DNA from: Caryophanales bacterium
GTDB lineage: Bacteria > Bacillota_I > Bacilli_A > RFN20 > CAG-826
Reading direction: 5' to 3'
DNA: 18,526 bases
Assembly: GCA_022781015.1 (NCBI GenBank)
Contig: JALEUF010000048.1
Coordinates: 1-18,526 of the forward strand
Shown here in pieces: positions 7,536 through 14,548 of the stretch. The first letter of the stretch is position 1, and each line of letters begins with the position of its first letter. The translations under genes and the position numbers were made by a program. Under the pieces are notes generated by a model. It saw only the letters and a program-made list of their open reading frames with translations, was not told the origin of the DNA and made no database searches.

Positions 7536-10037
7536 ATGAAGAGCTCAATTAAAAACATATTAAAAGATGGGGTTTTTCTTCCTTTAGACGGAACTGAAAA
7601 CAACGAATATAAAATCCCAATTTATCAAAGGCATTATGATTGGGAAACTGAACACATCATTAACTTATTTACTGATATTGGTGAAGCAGTAGAGATTAAG
7701 AAGCCTCACTATACTGGCTCGTTTTTACTAACCAAAGAGAAAAAGTTCATTGTTATTGATGGTCAACAAAGAATGATTAGCACTTTTCTTTTGCTTAAAG
7801 GCTTCCAACTCTGTTGCGAATCTAAAGCAGTCAAAGAATCTATTAATAGTATTTTCTTCACTGATCCAGCTCATCCATATGGTGATTACCTAAGACTAGA
7901 AGTGTCGAGCCAAGACAGAGATTTGTTTGTAAATATCATTTGTTCTAAGCGTTTTGAATCAATTCAGAACAATGGAACTAAACTATACGCTAATTTCAAA
8001 TTAGGATATGACTACTTCAAAAAGCTAAGAGAAGAGTATTCTGATGAAGATATTTTGAAATATGGCTTTGAGAGCCTTCAAATTTGTGAATTGGTAATTG
8101 AAAAAGAAGCTGATGATGAAGCTCAAAAAATATTTAGAGATTTAAACTCTAAAGGACAATCGCTTAAAAATAGCGATTTAATTCGTAACTTCCTTTTAAT
8201 GACCCGTGAAGATTTATATTATTCCCATTGGCATAATATCGAATTGATGTTCACTATTGGAAATGAGTTCCAGAGCGATTTGTTTGAAGAATTTATATTC
8301 AACTATGTCCTCATGAAGCGACCTGAGAAAACCAATGAGAATAAGATTTTTAACGCATATGTTTCCTATTGTGAAAACGATAGTGATGAATTCATGGCCG
8401 ATGGAGAATTCGATAGAGAGAAAGCTGTTATTGATTTATTTGAATACGCAAAGATCTTTAAACTCTTTCTCAACATTAATATTTATCCAGAAGAAAGAAA
8501 CAAATATAACGAAACCATTAGTCTCTTAAAAGAACTAAGAGACATGGATCAAAAGACAGCTTATCCATTCTTGATGAGAGTGTTCTATGACCAGATACAT
8601 GAAAATATAATAGATATCAAAACATTGAATAACATAATCAACCTGGTTGTTGTCTACTATGTAAGAGCCGTGTTTAGAAAGATTTCTTCTGGTTCTCGAC
8701 GTGGTTATATGTTGGTTATGTATAAGAACATTTTTGAAAACGTTCCAAGCAACAAAACAACCGAGATTTATTACAAAGCAATTTTCAAATATTTACACGA
8801 AAATGGTCGTGGATCAAGGATGCCAACTGAAAAAGAGTTCCTTGATTCGATCATGAAATTCAACCTTTATGGAAACAGGCCTGTTTGTAGACATATTTTG
8901 AAAGTTGTTGTTAATAGCAGATATCCAAGTGAATACGGAGAAAAAATCAAGGTTGAAAAGCCGACAATTGAACATCTTCTTCCGCAAACGCCTTCAGATA
9001 AATGGAAGGATGAACTTGGCGGCAAGAAGAAACTTGCTGAAGCAATGGAATATGTTGATACTTTAGGCAACCTTTCTTTAGCTAACCATGATAAGAATAG
9101 TGAATTAGGCAACAAGAGTAGAAAAGAAAAAGCTGAAATTCTTAAGAAATATGGTGAAGCTCTAAGCGTTTTAAACAAGGACTTTATCGAACTTGATAAG
9201 TTCTCCTTAACTTTTATTAAGCAACGCGCTAATAAACTAATCAAGATCATAAAAGATCGTTTCTATATTGATGAAACAATTAAAACCGACCGCATCTATT
9301 TTGATGATTATGATATTTTCATGGGTAGAACAGAGTGGTGCGATGAACTTAAAGGGCGTGTACCAACCTATGTTGAAATTGAAGGGAATAGTTATCAAAC
9401 CCCATCTTTCTATCATGTTGGTTTAAAAATGTTTGCTTATTTTGGCAGAAACTACAAAGAAAAGCTAACTGAATTAGCTACCCATTCACCAACCTGGTCG
9501 CACCCAATCTTAGTTCCGTTGGCAGAACAGAAGCATAGATATGATCCAATTCCGGAAACTGAAGTTTGCTACTACGTAGAGAACGGTGGAAGCAATTTCT
9601 TTACCGCGTGTCGTGTCGCAAAAGAATTAGGAATTAATCTTGATGAAATTAGATTATCTCTTCGTAAGCAAACGATAGATCCTAACGATTTAAAATTTGA
9701 AAGAGTAGACGATTTATCAACTCTAGATTTAGAAGGTTTAGAATTATTGTCTCTTACTAATAACGATGAAATCTTAGGTAAAGGGTACTTTGCAGGAAAG
9801 AAGATGCTCGTTTTAGCCGGTGCAACCATGAAGAAAGAAACAAAAGATTATTTTAATGACTGTTTCGTTGTGGTTAGAAGACAGCTGATTGAAACAGGAA
9901 TTGTTAATTCTGAATATAAATTTGTTACTAATTGTTTATTTGGTTCAAGAACCGCTGCCTCCAATGCTCTATTAGGAAGGAATTCAAACGGAAGAGATGA
10001 GTGGAGAAAGGTTAGCGACGGTAAACCATTAGATTAA
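7536..10037 (+). CDS. GmrSD-like nuclease: DUF262 + DUF1524 (HNH) + DUF4357
   Basis: An 833-residue cytoplasmic protein with the architecture of type IV, modification-dependent restriction enzymes. The N-terminal DUF262 (GmrS-like) domain carries IPIYQRHYDW at 27-36 and I-D75-G-Q-Q-R79, the motif linked to nucleotide hydrolysis. The central DUF1524 (GmrD-like) domain carries E479-H480-LLPQ and GN512-LSL followed by NKSRKEK, an HNH-type nuclease site. A later segment with YYVENGGSNFFTACRVAKEL resembles a small domain seen in other restriction proteins. The C-terminus (about 750-833) looks like DUF4357, with FGSRTAASNALLGRNSNGRDEW at 802-823. All motifs are present and the frame is unbroken, so it is probably functional. 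It lies 19 bp before hsdM and likely formed one operon with a type I restriction-modification locus. Substrate DNA modification is unknown. Confidence 0.88.
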   Translation: MKSSIKNILKDGVFLPLDGTENNEYKIPIYQRHYDWETEHIINLFTDIGEAVEIKKPHYTGSFLLTKEKKFIVIDGQQRMISTFLLLKGFQLCCESKAVKESINSIFFTDPAHPYGDYLRLEVSSQDRDLFVNIICSKRFESIQNNGTKLYANFKLGYDYFKKLREEYSDEDILKYGFESLQICELVIEKEADDEAQKIFRDLNSKGQSLKNSDLIRNFLLMTREDLYYSHWHNIELMFTIGNEFQSDLFEEFIFNYVLMKRPEKTNENKIFNAYVSYCENDSDEFMADGEFDREKAVIDLFEYAKIFKLFLNINIYPEERNKYNETISLLKELRDMDQKTAYPFLMRVFYDQIHENIIDIKTLNNIINLVVVYYVRAVFRKISSGSRRGYMLVMYKNIFENVPSNKTTEIYYKAIFKYLHENGRGSRMPTEKEFLDSIMKFNLYGNRPVCRHILKVVVNSRYPSEYGEKIKVEKPTIEHLLPQTPSDKWKDELGGKKKLAEAMEYVDTLGNLSLANHDKNSELGNKSRKEKAEILKKYGEALSVLNKDFIELDKFSLTFIKQRANKLIKIIKDRFYIDETIKTDRIYFDDYDIFMGRTEWCDELKGRVPTYVEIEGNSYQTPSFYHVGLKMFAYFGRNYKEKLTELATHSPTWSHPILVPLAEQKHRYDPIPETEVCYYVENGGSNFFTACRVAKELGINLDEIRLSLRKQTIDPNDLKFERVDDLSTLDLEGLELLSLTNNDEILGKGYFAGKKMLVLAGATMKKETKDYFNDCFVVVRRQLIETGIVNSEYKFVTNCLFGSRTAASNALLGRNSNGRDEWRKVSDGKPLD

Positions 10038-10056
10038 GCAATAGAGGAGAATAAAA

Positions 10057-10463
10057 ATGGCTATTAATGAATTACAAAAACAAACTAACGTCAATGTTCA
10101 AGAAAAAGCTAATCTGATATGGGAAATTGCTACCCATCTTTATGGCTAATACAAGCCACATGAATATGGAAGAGTAATTTTGCCAATGACAGTTATTAAA
10201 CGCTTTGATGATTGCTTAAAGAAAACAAAAGGCGAAGTGCTTTCTCTCGTAAAATCTGTTGAAAATATGGCTCTTGGTACGAAAGATGCCGTTTTTAAGA
10301 ATGCGTCTGGTTATTCTTTCTATAACACAAGCAAGTTTGACTTCGAAAAGTTATTAGCCGATTCCGAAAATATAGCCGCAAATTTTAATGATTACTTAGC
10401 TGGGTTCTCGGATAACGTTAAAGATGTCATCTCATATTTTGAATTTGATAAAGAAATTACGAA
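10057..10463 (+). pseudogene. hsdM: hsdM 5' fragment, nonsense-mutated and cut by an IS
   Basis: The fragment starts at an ATG with AGGAG 9 bases upstream and reads MAINELQKQTNVNVQEK, then IWEIATHLYG, a TAA at 10147-10149, and in the same frame YKPHEYGRVILPMTVIKRFDD. This is the N-terminal domain of the type I N6-adenine methyltransferase subunit HsdM; KPHEYG.VILP.TV..RFD is diagnostic. It continues to YFEFDKEIT and stops exactly at the left end of the IS. The catalytic NPPF region, hsdS and hsdR are absent, so no type I system can be made. Two independent lesions (nonsense codon and IS) suggest decay over time. Confidence 0.88.
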
Positions 10464-10490
10464 TGAACCGGTAACATAAAAGTAGACACA
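10464..10490. repeat. Left terminal inverted repeat of IS A
   Basis: Begins TGAACCGGTAACA and shares its inner 13 bases, AAAAGTAGACACA plus the preceding A position, with the reverse complement of the right end. A TATAAT at 10519-10524, preceded by TG, is the likely transposase promoter. Confidence 0.8.
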
Positions 10491-10543
10491 CTTGCACTAA
10501 AAATAATCAACGATTTTGTATAATGAGACAAGGAGGTGCTACT

Positions 10544-10903
10544 ATGCATAACACAAGGTCTGAAAATCTAGACATTGCCAGGCGCTATGTAAACGGTGAA
10601 CTAACACCTACGGAAGCACAGAAGATGCTTGGCGTGACACGCAACGGCATTTACTACTGGGCGAACGAATACAGGCGCTCAATAGGCGAAACTGTTCCTA
10701 CAAAGCCAAGGAACTCAGCCATCAGGGAAGAAGTCGCCGACACGGATGAACTCAACCGCCTTTCCTCCCTATCAAGGGAACAATTGATAGACGAGGTCAT
10801 AAGGGCCAAGGTAGGAGAAGCCCGAGCAAAAAAAGGGTACGAAGTGAAAGGGGGTGGGGCCAGCAGGGAGTACGTTTCTTTAAGCAGCAAGAATACCAAA
10901 TAG
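10544..10903 (+). CDS. IS A OrfA (helix-turn-helix, IS3 family)
   Basis: 119 residues from the ATG at 10544, chosen because AAGGAGGT ends 6 bases upstream. The N-terminal segment LDIARRYVNGELTPTEAQKMLGVTRNGIYYWANEYRR is a helix-turn-helix for end binding, followed by a helical region. The frame runs through A7 (10828-10834) and ends at TAG 10901. OrfA alone usually acts as a regulator of transposition; the active enzyme is the OrfAB fusion. Confidence 0.85.
   Translation: MHNTRSENLDIARRYVNGELTPTEAQKMLGVTRNGIYYWANEYRRSIGETVPTKPRNSAIREEVADTDELNRLSSLSREQLIDEVIRAKVGEARAKKGYEVKGGGASREYVSLSSKNTK
10828..10835 (+). other. A7G programmed -1 frameshift site of IS A
   Basis: In the orfA frame the bases read gcA AAA AAA GGG. 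A -1 slip moves ribosomes into the orfB frame, which is open from here (AGG GTA CGA ...) through GVRFFKQQEYQIV to the OrfB body, giving a continuous OrfAB. Confidence 0.75.
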
Positions 10904-10905
10904 TC

Positions 10906-11772
10906 ATGGAACTGAGCGGGAAATACCCCGCCAAGAGAATCTGCAGGGTCATGGGGATAAACAGATCCGGCTTCTATAAATGGAAGGATAGGATCAGCAA
11001 CCCATCCCAGAAGATGGTATCGAGGGCAAACAACATCAACCTCTTCAGGAAGCACCACAAACTCTATCCAAGCCACGGATATAGGTGGCTTAATGCCAAG
11101 ATTAGGCTCGATACGGGGGTGGTGATGAGCGATGTCTATGCCCATAAGTGCTGCAAATACGTCGGCATCGTCAGCATATCCAAGCACTATAAGTACAGGA
11201 AGCCGGGCGACGACAAGAAGGTTTATCCAAACCTCTTAATGGCGGGATTGAACATTAATGGTCCCTACGAATGCATAGTTAGCGACATGACGGCATTCTA
11301 CCTTGACGGTACCTACTTCGAGCTAACGCTTTATATGGACCTTTGGAACAACGAGATACTGTCCCATTCCCTATCTTCTAAAAGGGGCGATAGGATGACC
11401 TACATAAACGGAATCAAGGACATAATCGAAATCAAAAAAGAGCATCCAGACCTTAAGATGGTTCTCCATACCGACCAGGGATCTGTATACTCCTCCAAGG
11501 AGTTCAATGAACTCCTGCCTGCTTATAATATCATACATTCGATGTCTCGTGCAGGGACTCCGACGGACAACGCAGCCATGGAATCGATAAACGGATGGAT
11601 CAAGACCGAAATGTTCGCCGACTTCCACCTGACCTCAAAGGAAAAGGTAACGAAGGAAGTAGACGAATATATACTGTTCTTCAACGAAAGGCGTCCTGCA
11701 TATTCTTTGAAATACATGACCCCAAAGCAATACAAGGATGCCTACTACAAGAAACAAGGGTCTAAAATTTGA
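10906..11772 (+). CDS. IS A OrfB transposase (DDE integrase)
   Basis: 288 residues from the ATG at 10906, though the frame is already open from about 10831 and is probably expressed by frameshifting as OrfAB. The N-terminal HTH_21-like region (KHHKLYPSHGYRWLNAKIRL) precedes an rve integrase core with the catalytic triad in VSDMTAF (first D), HTDQGSVYSS (second D) and DNAAMESINGWIKTE (E). The motif spacing and the YxxYFNERR-like tail (LFFNERRPAYSLKYMTPKQY) are typical of IS3/IS150. The frame is intact. Confidence 0.93.
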   Translation: MELSGKYPAKRICRVMGINRSGFYKWKDRISNPSQKMVSRANNINLFRKHHKLYPSHGYRWLNAKIRLDTGVVMSDVYAHKCCKYVGIVSISKHYKYRKPGDDKKVYPNLLMAGLNINGPYECIVSDMTAFYLDGTYFELTLYMDLWNNEILSHSLSSKRGDRMTYINGIKDIIEIKKEHPDLKMVLHTDQGSVYSSKEFNELLPAYNIIHSMSRAGTPTDNAAMESINGWIKTEMFADFHLTSKEKVTKEVDEYILFFNERRPAYSLKYMTPKQYKDAYYKKQGSKI

Positions 11773-11777
11773 AATGT

Positions 11778-11804
11778 TGTGTCTACTTTTTGTTGACTAG
11801 TGCA
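11778..11804. repeat. Right terminal inverted repeat of IS A
   Basis: Its reverse complement begins TGCACTAGTCAAC and continues AAAAAGTAGACACA. It resembles IS150-type ends, in which a TGxxCT tip precedes an AAAAAGT.AGACA block. Confidence 0.8.
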
Positions 11805-11806
11805 GA

Positions 11807-12100
11807 AAACCAGACATTGAAAAACTAGGCATCCAAACAAATGAAAGCCGGTACGTCATTAAGCAAAAAATTTCCTTATCTGATTATTATAATGATAACC
11901 CAAGTGCTCTTTATAAATTCTATTATGCAAGAAATACAACAGACTTGGATAATGATTATTTTGTAAAAGGATCAGTTTGGTCTATGGATATTCGTTATGA
12001 ATTCGATACAAGTTCTAATGGATATCTATTCAAAATGTTTATTGAAAGTGCCGACACGAACTATAGCGGGAATTATACGAATTACTATAGGATTAAATAA
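11807..12100 (+). pseudogene. 3' fragment of an unknown gene, cut by IS A
   Basis: A frame open from the right edge of IS A reads KPDIEKLGIQTNESRYVIKQ and further, through YYNDNPSALYKFYYARNTTD and SVWSMDIRYEFDTSSNGYLF, to TAA at 12098-12100. It is about 97 residues, rich in Tyr and Asn, with no recognised family. It is not HsdM-like. It has no start, so it is the tail of a gene whose body is lost. It looks like the end of a beta-rich, possibly surface protein, which is a guess from composition. Confidence 0.5.
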
Positions 12101-12117
12101 AGGTTTTAAAATACTAT

Positions 12118-12134
12118 TATGCACGTATTGCATA
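12118..12134. promoter_or_regulatory. Inverted repeat over the higBA -35, candidate HigA operator
   Basis: TATGCA, five bases CGTAT, then TGCATA form perfect 6-bp arms overlapping the -35 at 12128-12133. HigA antitoxins usually repress their own operon through such sites. The match is by position and symmetry only. Confidence 0.5.
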
Positions 12135-12155
12135 TACACGAAAAAGAGGTATAAT
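12128..12155 (+). promoter_or_regulatory. Promoter of higBA
   Basis: TTGCAT (12128-12133), a 16-bp spacer and TATAAT (12150-12155) are present. A second TATAAT overlaps at 12155-12160. Transcription from the first box would begin at about 12162, the A of the higB ATG. Confidence 0.6.
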
Positions 12156-12161
12156 ATAATC

Positions 12162-12449
12162 ATGATCAGATCGTTTGCGGATAAAGAAACACGGAAAGTG
12201 TTTGATCAAGAGTTCTCAAAAAAACTTCCAACTACAATTCAAAAGGTTGCCTTAAGAAAACTAATTATGATTGACGCCGCTTCGAGACTATCTGATCTAA
12301 AAGCACCGCCTGCCAATCACTTAGATCCGCTTCAGGGGAACATGATTGGAAAGTGGAGCATTAGAATTAATAATCAATACAGAATTGTATTTACTCCGCT
12401 TGATGGTGGTGCTGATTATGACGATGTAGAGATTGTGGATTATCATTGA
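12162..12449 (+). CDS. higB: HigB-family toxin (RelE/ParE fold)
   Basis: 95 residues starting MIRSFADKETRKVF. HigB toxins are ribosome-dependent mRNA endonucleases. The family pattern is clear: N-terminal IRSFADK.T..VF, a central LRKLIMIDAASRLSDLKAPPANHLDPL block, and the C-terminal GKWSIRINNQYRIVF with WxIRxxxQYRI, which contains the basic and aromatic residues of the active face. The frame is open further upstream, but the ATG at 12162 is the right start because it matches the family's N-terminus and follows the promoter. There is no ribosome site at normal spacing, which suggests leaderless translation. higA follows after 12 bp, toxin first, as is typical for higBA. Both genes are intact. 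Confidence 0.93.
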   Translation: MIRSFADKETRKVFDQEFSKKLPTTIQKVALRKLIMIDAASRLSDLKAPPANHLDPLQGNMIGKWSIRINNQYRIVFTPLDGGADYDDVEIVDYH

Positions 12450-12461
12450 TAGGAGGTTTTT

Positions 12462-12749
12462 ATGAGGATTGAAACGCCAAAAATTAGTGAGATACTAAAA
12501 GAGGAGTTTATGGAACCATATGGTCTTTCGGCGTACAAACTTGCAAAAGATATTGACGTTCCTATTTCTAGGATTCAGGATATTCTCCACGACCGTAGAA
12601 AGATAACCGCTGATACATCAATAAGGCTTGGTAAGTATTTTGGTGTTAGCGAAGGATATTTTTTGATTTTGCAGTGCGACATCGACCTAAGAAACGAAAG
12701 GCCTGTAATACTAAATTCGCTCGATAAAATTGTTCCTCTTGCTATTTAA
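12462..12749 (+). CDS. higA: HigA-family antitoxin (XRE helix-turn-helix)
   Basis: 95 residues from an ATG with a strong AGGAGG 5 bases upstream, a better ribosome site than that of higB, which would favour excess antitoxin. The N-terminal PKISEILKEEFMEPYGLSAY leads into a helix-turn-helix, LAKDIDVPISRIQDILHDRRKITADTSIRLGKYFGVSEGYFLILQ, characteristic of VapI/HigA proteins. It neutralises HigB and represses the operon. It ends 129 bp before the second IS. Confidence 0.93.
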   Translation: MRIETPKISEILKEEFMEPYGLSAYKLAKDIDVPISRIQDILHDRRKITADTSIRLGKYFGVSEGYFLILQCDIDLRNERPVILNSLDKIVPLAI

Positions 12750-12878
12750 ATGGCAACGAATAGCATTTGTTTGCTAAAAATATGAATAAGCAGTTTCATC
12801 AATTTTAAAATATTAGAAGATTTTAATATTGTCTTCCTAATTAAAACTTTTTGATAGTAAAAATATCCGTTCTCAGTC

Positions 12879-12902
12879 TGAAGTGAGACCCAAATGTTGG
12901 AC
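12879..12902. repeat. Left terminal inverted repeat of IS B
   Basis: TGAAGTGAGACCCAAATGTT followed by GGAC. It differs from the other end at one base (GG versus AG). Confidence 0.9.
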
Positions 12903-12914
12903 TTGCTTCTAATA

Positions 12915-13841
12915 TCATAATTGAGCAAAGGGCTGTTGTCTATAAGCTAAAGGGGACAGCCCTTTTGTTTTCTCCATTATTCTTTCGTTATTGTAGTATT
13001 TAATATATTTATTCATTGCTTTTTCCAATTCGTCTAGCGACTTAAATTCATATTCATGCCCATAGAACATTTCATTTTTCATGACTCCAAAGAAGTTTTC
13101 CATGGGTGAATTGTCTAGGCAATTCCCTTTTCTAGACATCGATTGTTTGATGCCACGCCTTTTAAGCTCTTCGTGATAGAACTCCATTTGATATTGCCAT
13201 CCCTGATCGCTATGGAAGATTAGTCCTTCCAGCTTTTCGTATTTAGCGAATGCCTTTCTTAACATGTCGGTTGTTTGGTTGAAGTTCGGATTTCTGGATA
13301 TGTTAAACGCTACGATTTCACGGTTATGCATATCTAGAATTGGAGATAGGTATAATTTGCCCGCCGCGATGTGAAATTCAGAAACATCGGTTGTCCATTT
13401 TTGATTACACGCCGTGGTCGAGAAGTCTCTTTTATAGGTTGTTTTATGCTTTTCCTCATCGACAACTTTATTAAGAAGAAGGTTCTTGCAAGTTCCGTTC
13501 TGGTCGCCTTTGTAAGATTTGTATTTCCCTCTAGGCGTGATGCCGTGGATATTGAGCAAGGACATTATTCTTTTAATCTTTTTATGGTTGACTTTATATC
13601 CTCTATTAGCCAACTCAAGCAATATTCTTCTATAGCCATACCTTCCTTTGTTCCGGTGATATATTTCTTTTATCTGTTCAAAGATTTCTTTGTTTTTATC
13701 ATCTTTATTAACCTTGTTAATCGTGTAGAAGAATGTTGCTTTTTTAACTTCTGAAACCTTAAGAAGGACGTTCAGTTTGTAGGATTGCCTTAATTCAACG
13801 ATAACCTTTACTTTTTCTTCGGTTGTCGGTCCTTCCTTTTT
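12915..13841 (-). CDS. IS B OrfB transposase (DDE integrase), expressed by frameshift
   Basis: The frame is open from the A6G site near 13838 to TGA at 12915, about 308 residues, and has no ATG near its start, so it is made as OrfAB. It reads EGPTTEEKVKVIVELRQSYK, then HTH_21-like YHRNKGRYGYRRILLELANRGY, then the rve core with WTTDVSEF (D), FHSDQGWQYQM (D) and DNSPMENFFGVMKNE (E), and the tail YIKYYNNERI typical of IS150. A conventional start at 13622 (TTG) would cut into the conserved GRYGYRRI motif, so I reject it. The enzyme looks intact. Confidence 0.92.
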   Translation of the reverse strand, partial: KKEGPTTEEKVKVIVELRQSYKLNVLLKVSEVKKATFFYTINKVNKDDKNKEIFEQIKEIYHRNKGRYGYRRILLELANRGYKVNHKKIKRIMSLLNIHGITPRGKYKSYKGDQNGTCKNLLLNKVVDEEKHKTTYKRDFSTTACNQKWTTDVSEFHIAAGKLYLSPILDMHNREIVAFNISRNPNFNQTTDMLRKAFAKYEKLEGLIFHSDQGWQYQMEFYHEELKRRGIKQSMSRKGNCLDNSPMENFFGVMKNEMFYGHEYEFKSLDELEKAMNKYIKYYNNERIMEKTKGLSPLAYRQQPFAQL

Positions 13842-14302
13842 TGAACTAAGGCATTTAGTTTTTTTAGGTATTCATTCTCCGCACGAAGAAGCTCAAGCTC
13901 TTTTTCCAGTCCTTTTTTGGTTTCTGATTCGTTAGATGTTTTAGGTTTCTTCATCGTTTTAGAAGGCCTCCCTCGTCTATCTAATTTTAATCCATCGATA
14001 CCAGATTTTTTATATATTTTGCACCACTTAGAAAGAAGGTAGCCCTTTATGCCGTTAGAAAGAGCAACGGATTTGATAGACTCTCCGCCTAAAACCCGTT
14101 CTATCATATCTAACTTGTCTTGCCATGACCGCTTTGGCTTCTTGTGCTCTAAGCCGATCTCACCCATGGCGTCATAGATTCGAACCCACTCTACAACCGT
14201 ATTCCGAAAAGTTTCATGTTTGCACCCTCCAGGATCGTCGATGCGCTCACCTGCTTTATACTTTCTAATACATTCTAATTTGAATTCTTTCGTAAACCTC
14301 AT
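13808..14302 (-). CDS. IS B OrfA (helix-turn-helix plus leucine zipper)
   Basis: 164 residues with an AGGAGG about a dozen bases before the ATG. There are two helix-turn-helix units (FTKEFKLECIRKYKAGERID and DMIERVLGGESIKSVALSNG), then a basic stretch DRRGRPSK and a coiled coil LEKELELLRAENEYLKKLNALVQ that serves multimerisation, as in IS150 InsJ. It is longer than IS A OrfA because of the double HTH. Confidence 0.9.
   Translation of the reverse strand: MRFTKEFKLECIRKYKAGERIDDPGGCKHETFRNTVVEWVRIYDAMGEIGLEHKKPKRSWQDKLDMIERVLGGESIKSVALSNGIKGYLLSKWCKIYKKSGIDGLKLDRRGRPSKTMKKPKTSNESETKKGLEKELELLRAENEYLKKLNALVQKRKDRQPKKK
13836..13842 (-). other. A6G frameshift site of IS B
   Basis: On the minus strand the orfA frame reads CAA AAA AGG. 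Slippage by -1 in the A run brings ribosomes onto AAG GAA GGA, the orfB frame, 9 codons before the orfA stop. Confidence 0.7.
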
Positions 14303-14327
14303 ATAAGAAAAGACCCTCCTGTTGTTT

Positions 14328-14351
14328 GTCTAACATTTGGGTCTCACTTCA
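14328..14351. repeat. Right terminal inverted repeat of IS B
   Basis: Reverse complement of the left end with one mismatch, ending in CACTTCA just before the duplicated GTC. Confidence 0.9.
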
Positions 14352-14368
14352 GTCCCGCAAGGACTTTT
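14351..14368 (+). terminator. Short hairpin with T tail at the IS B target site
   Basis: AGTCC, loop CGCAA, GGACT, then TTTT. The stem is only 5 bp. Its first base is the last base of IS B and the next three are the target duplication, so the IS went into the 5' arm of this hairpin and the duplication rebuilt it. It may have been the higBA terminator. Confidence 0.45.
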
Positions 14369-14371
14369 AAT

Positions 14372-14398
14372 TGCAAGTTTTTTTCCATAAAACTTGCA
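14372..14398. terminator. AT-rich 10-bp hairpin
   Basis: TGCAAGTTTT and AAAACTTGCA pair perfectly around a 7-base loop. The tract of T lies inside the left arm and no long T tail follows. It could work weakly as a bidirectional terminator or be a protein site. Confidence 0.35.
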
Positions 14399-14548
14399 TT
14401 TAAATACCTTGTAGCAAACATTATTTGTAGCCAAGACTAAAGGTAATTGATTGTTTTTCGTTTATTTATAAAGAAAGAAATGCCTAATTGATTAACCTAA
14501 TTTACTTAATTGGTTTAGAATTAAAAAAGCATAGCAAAAGGAAAACAC

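Larger units (their letters stand above)
10464..11804 (+). mobile_element. IS3-family (IS150-like) insertion sequence A, 1341 bp
   Basis: The element has 27-bp imperfect terminal inverted repeats (10464-10490 and 11778-11804, 20 of 27 positions equal, tips TG...CA) and contains overlapping orfA and orfB joined by an A7 frameshift site. The sequence GAA flanks it on both sides (10461-10463 and 11805-11807), matching the 3-bp duplication usual for IS150 relatives. It is markedly richer in GC than the flanks. It appears complete. The two flanks belong to different genes. Confidence 0.88.
12879..14351 (-). mobile_element. IS3-family (IS150-like) insertion sequence B, 1473 bp
   Basis: 24-bp terminal inverted repeats (12879-12902 and 14328-14351) agree at 23 of 24 positions, starting TGAAGTGAGACCCAAATGTT. 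The flanking GTC at 12876-12878 and 14352-14354 is a 3-bp target duplication. Two overlapping minus-strand frames form OrfA and OrfB. It appears intact and, with near-identical ends and an exact duplication, fairly recent. It is AT-rich like the host and differs clearly from IS A. Confidence 0.93.

Noticed and set aside
10493..10499. Alternative left end of IS A at TGCACTA, identical to the right tip
   Set aside because: No matching duplication flanks it, and the 27-bp repeat at 10464 plus the GAA duplication gives a better pair of ends.
11997..12161. N-terminal extension of higB (55 more codons upstream in frame)
   Set aside because: The extension has no ribosome site, overlaps the fragment ending at 12100, contains the promoter, and is absent from HigB proteins.
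12915..13622. Independent orfB start at TTG 13622 in IS B
   Set aside because: It would cut through the conserved GRYGYRRI motif; the frame is open back to the A6G slip site, so OrfAB frameshifting is the better explanation.
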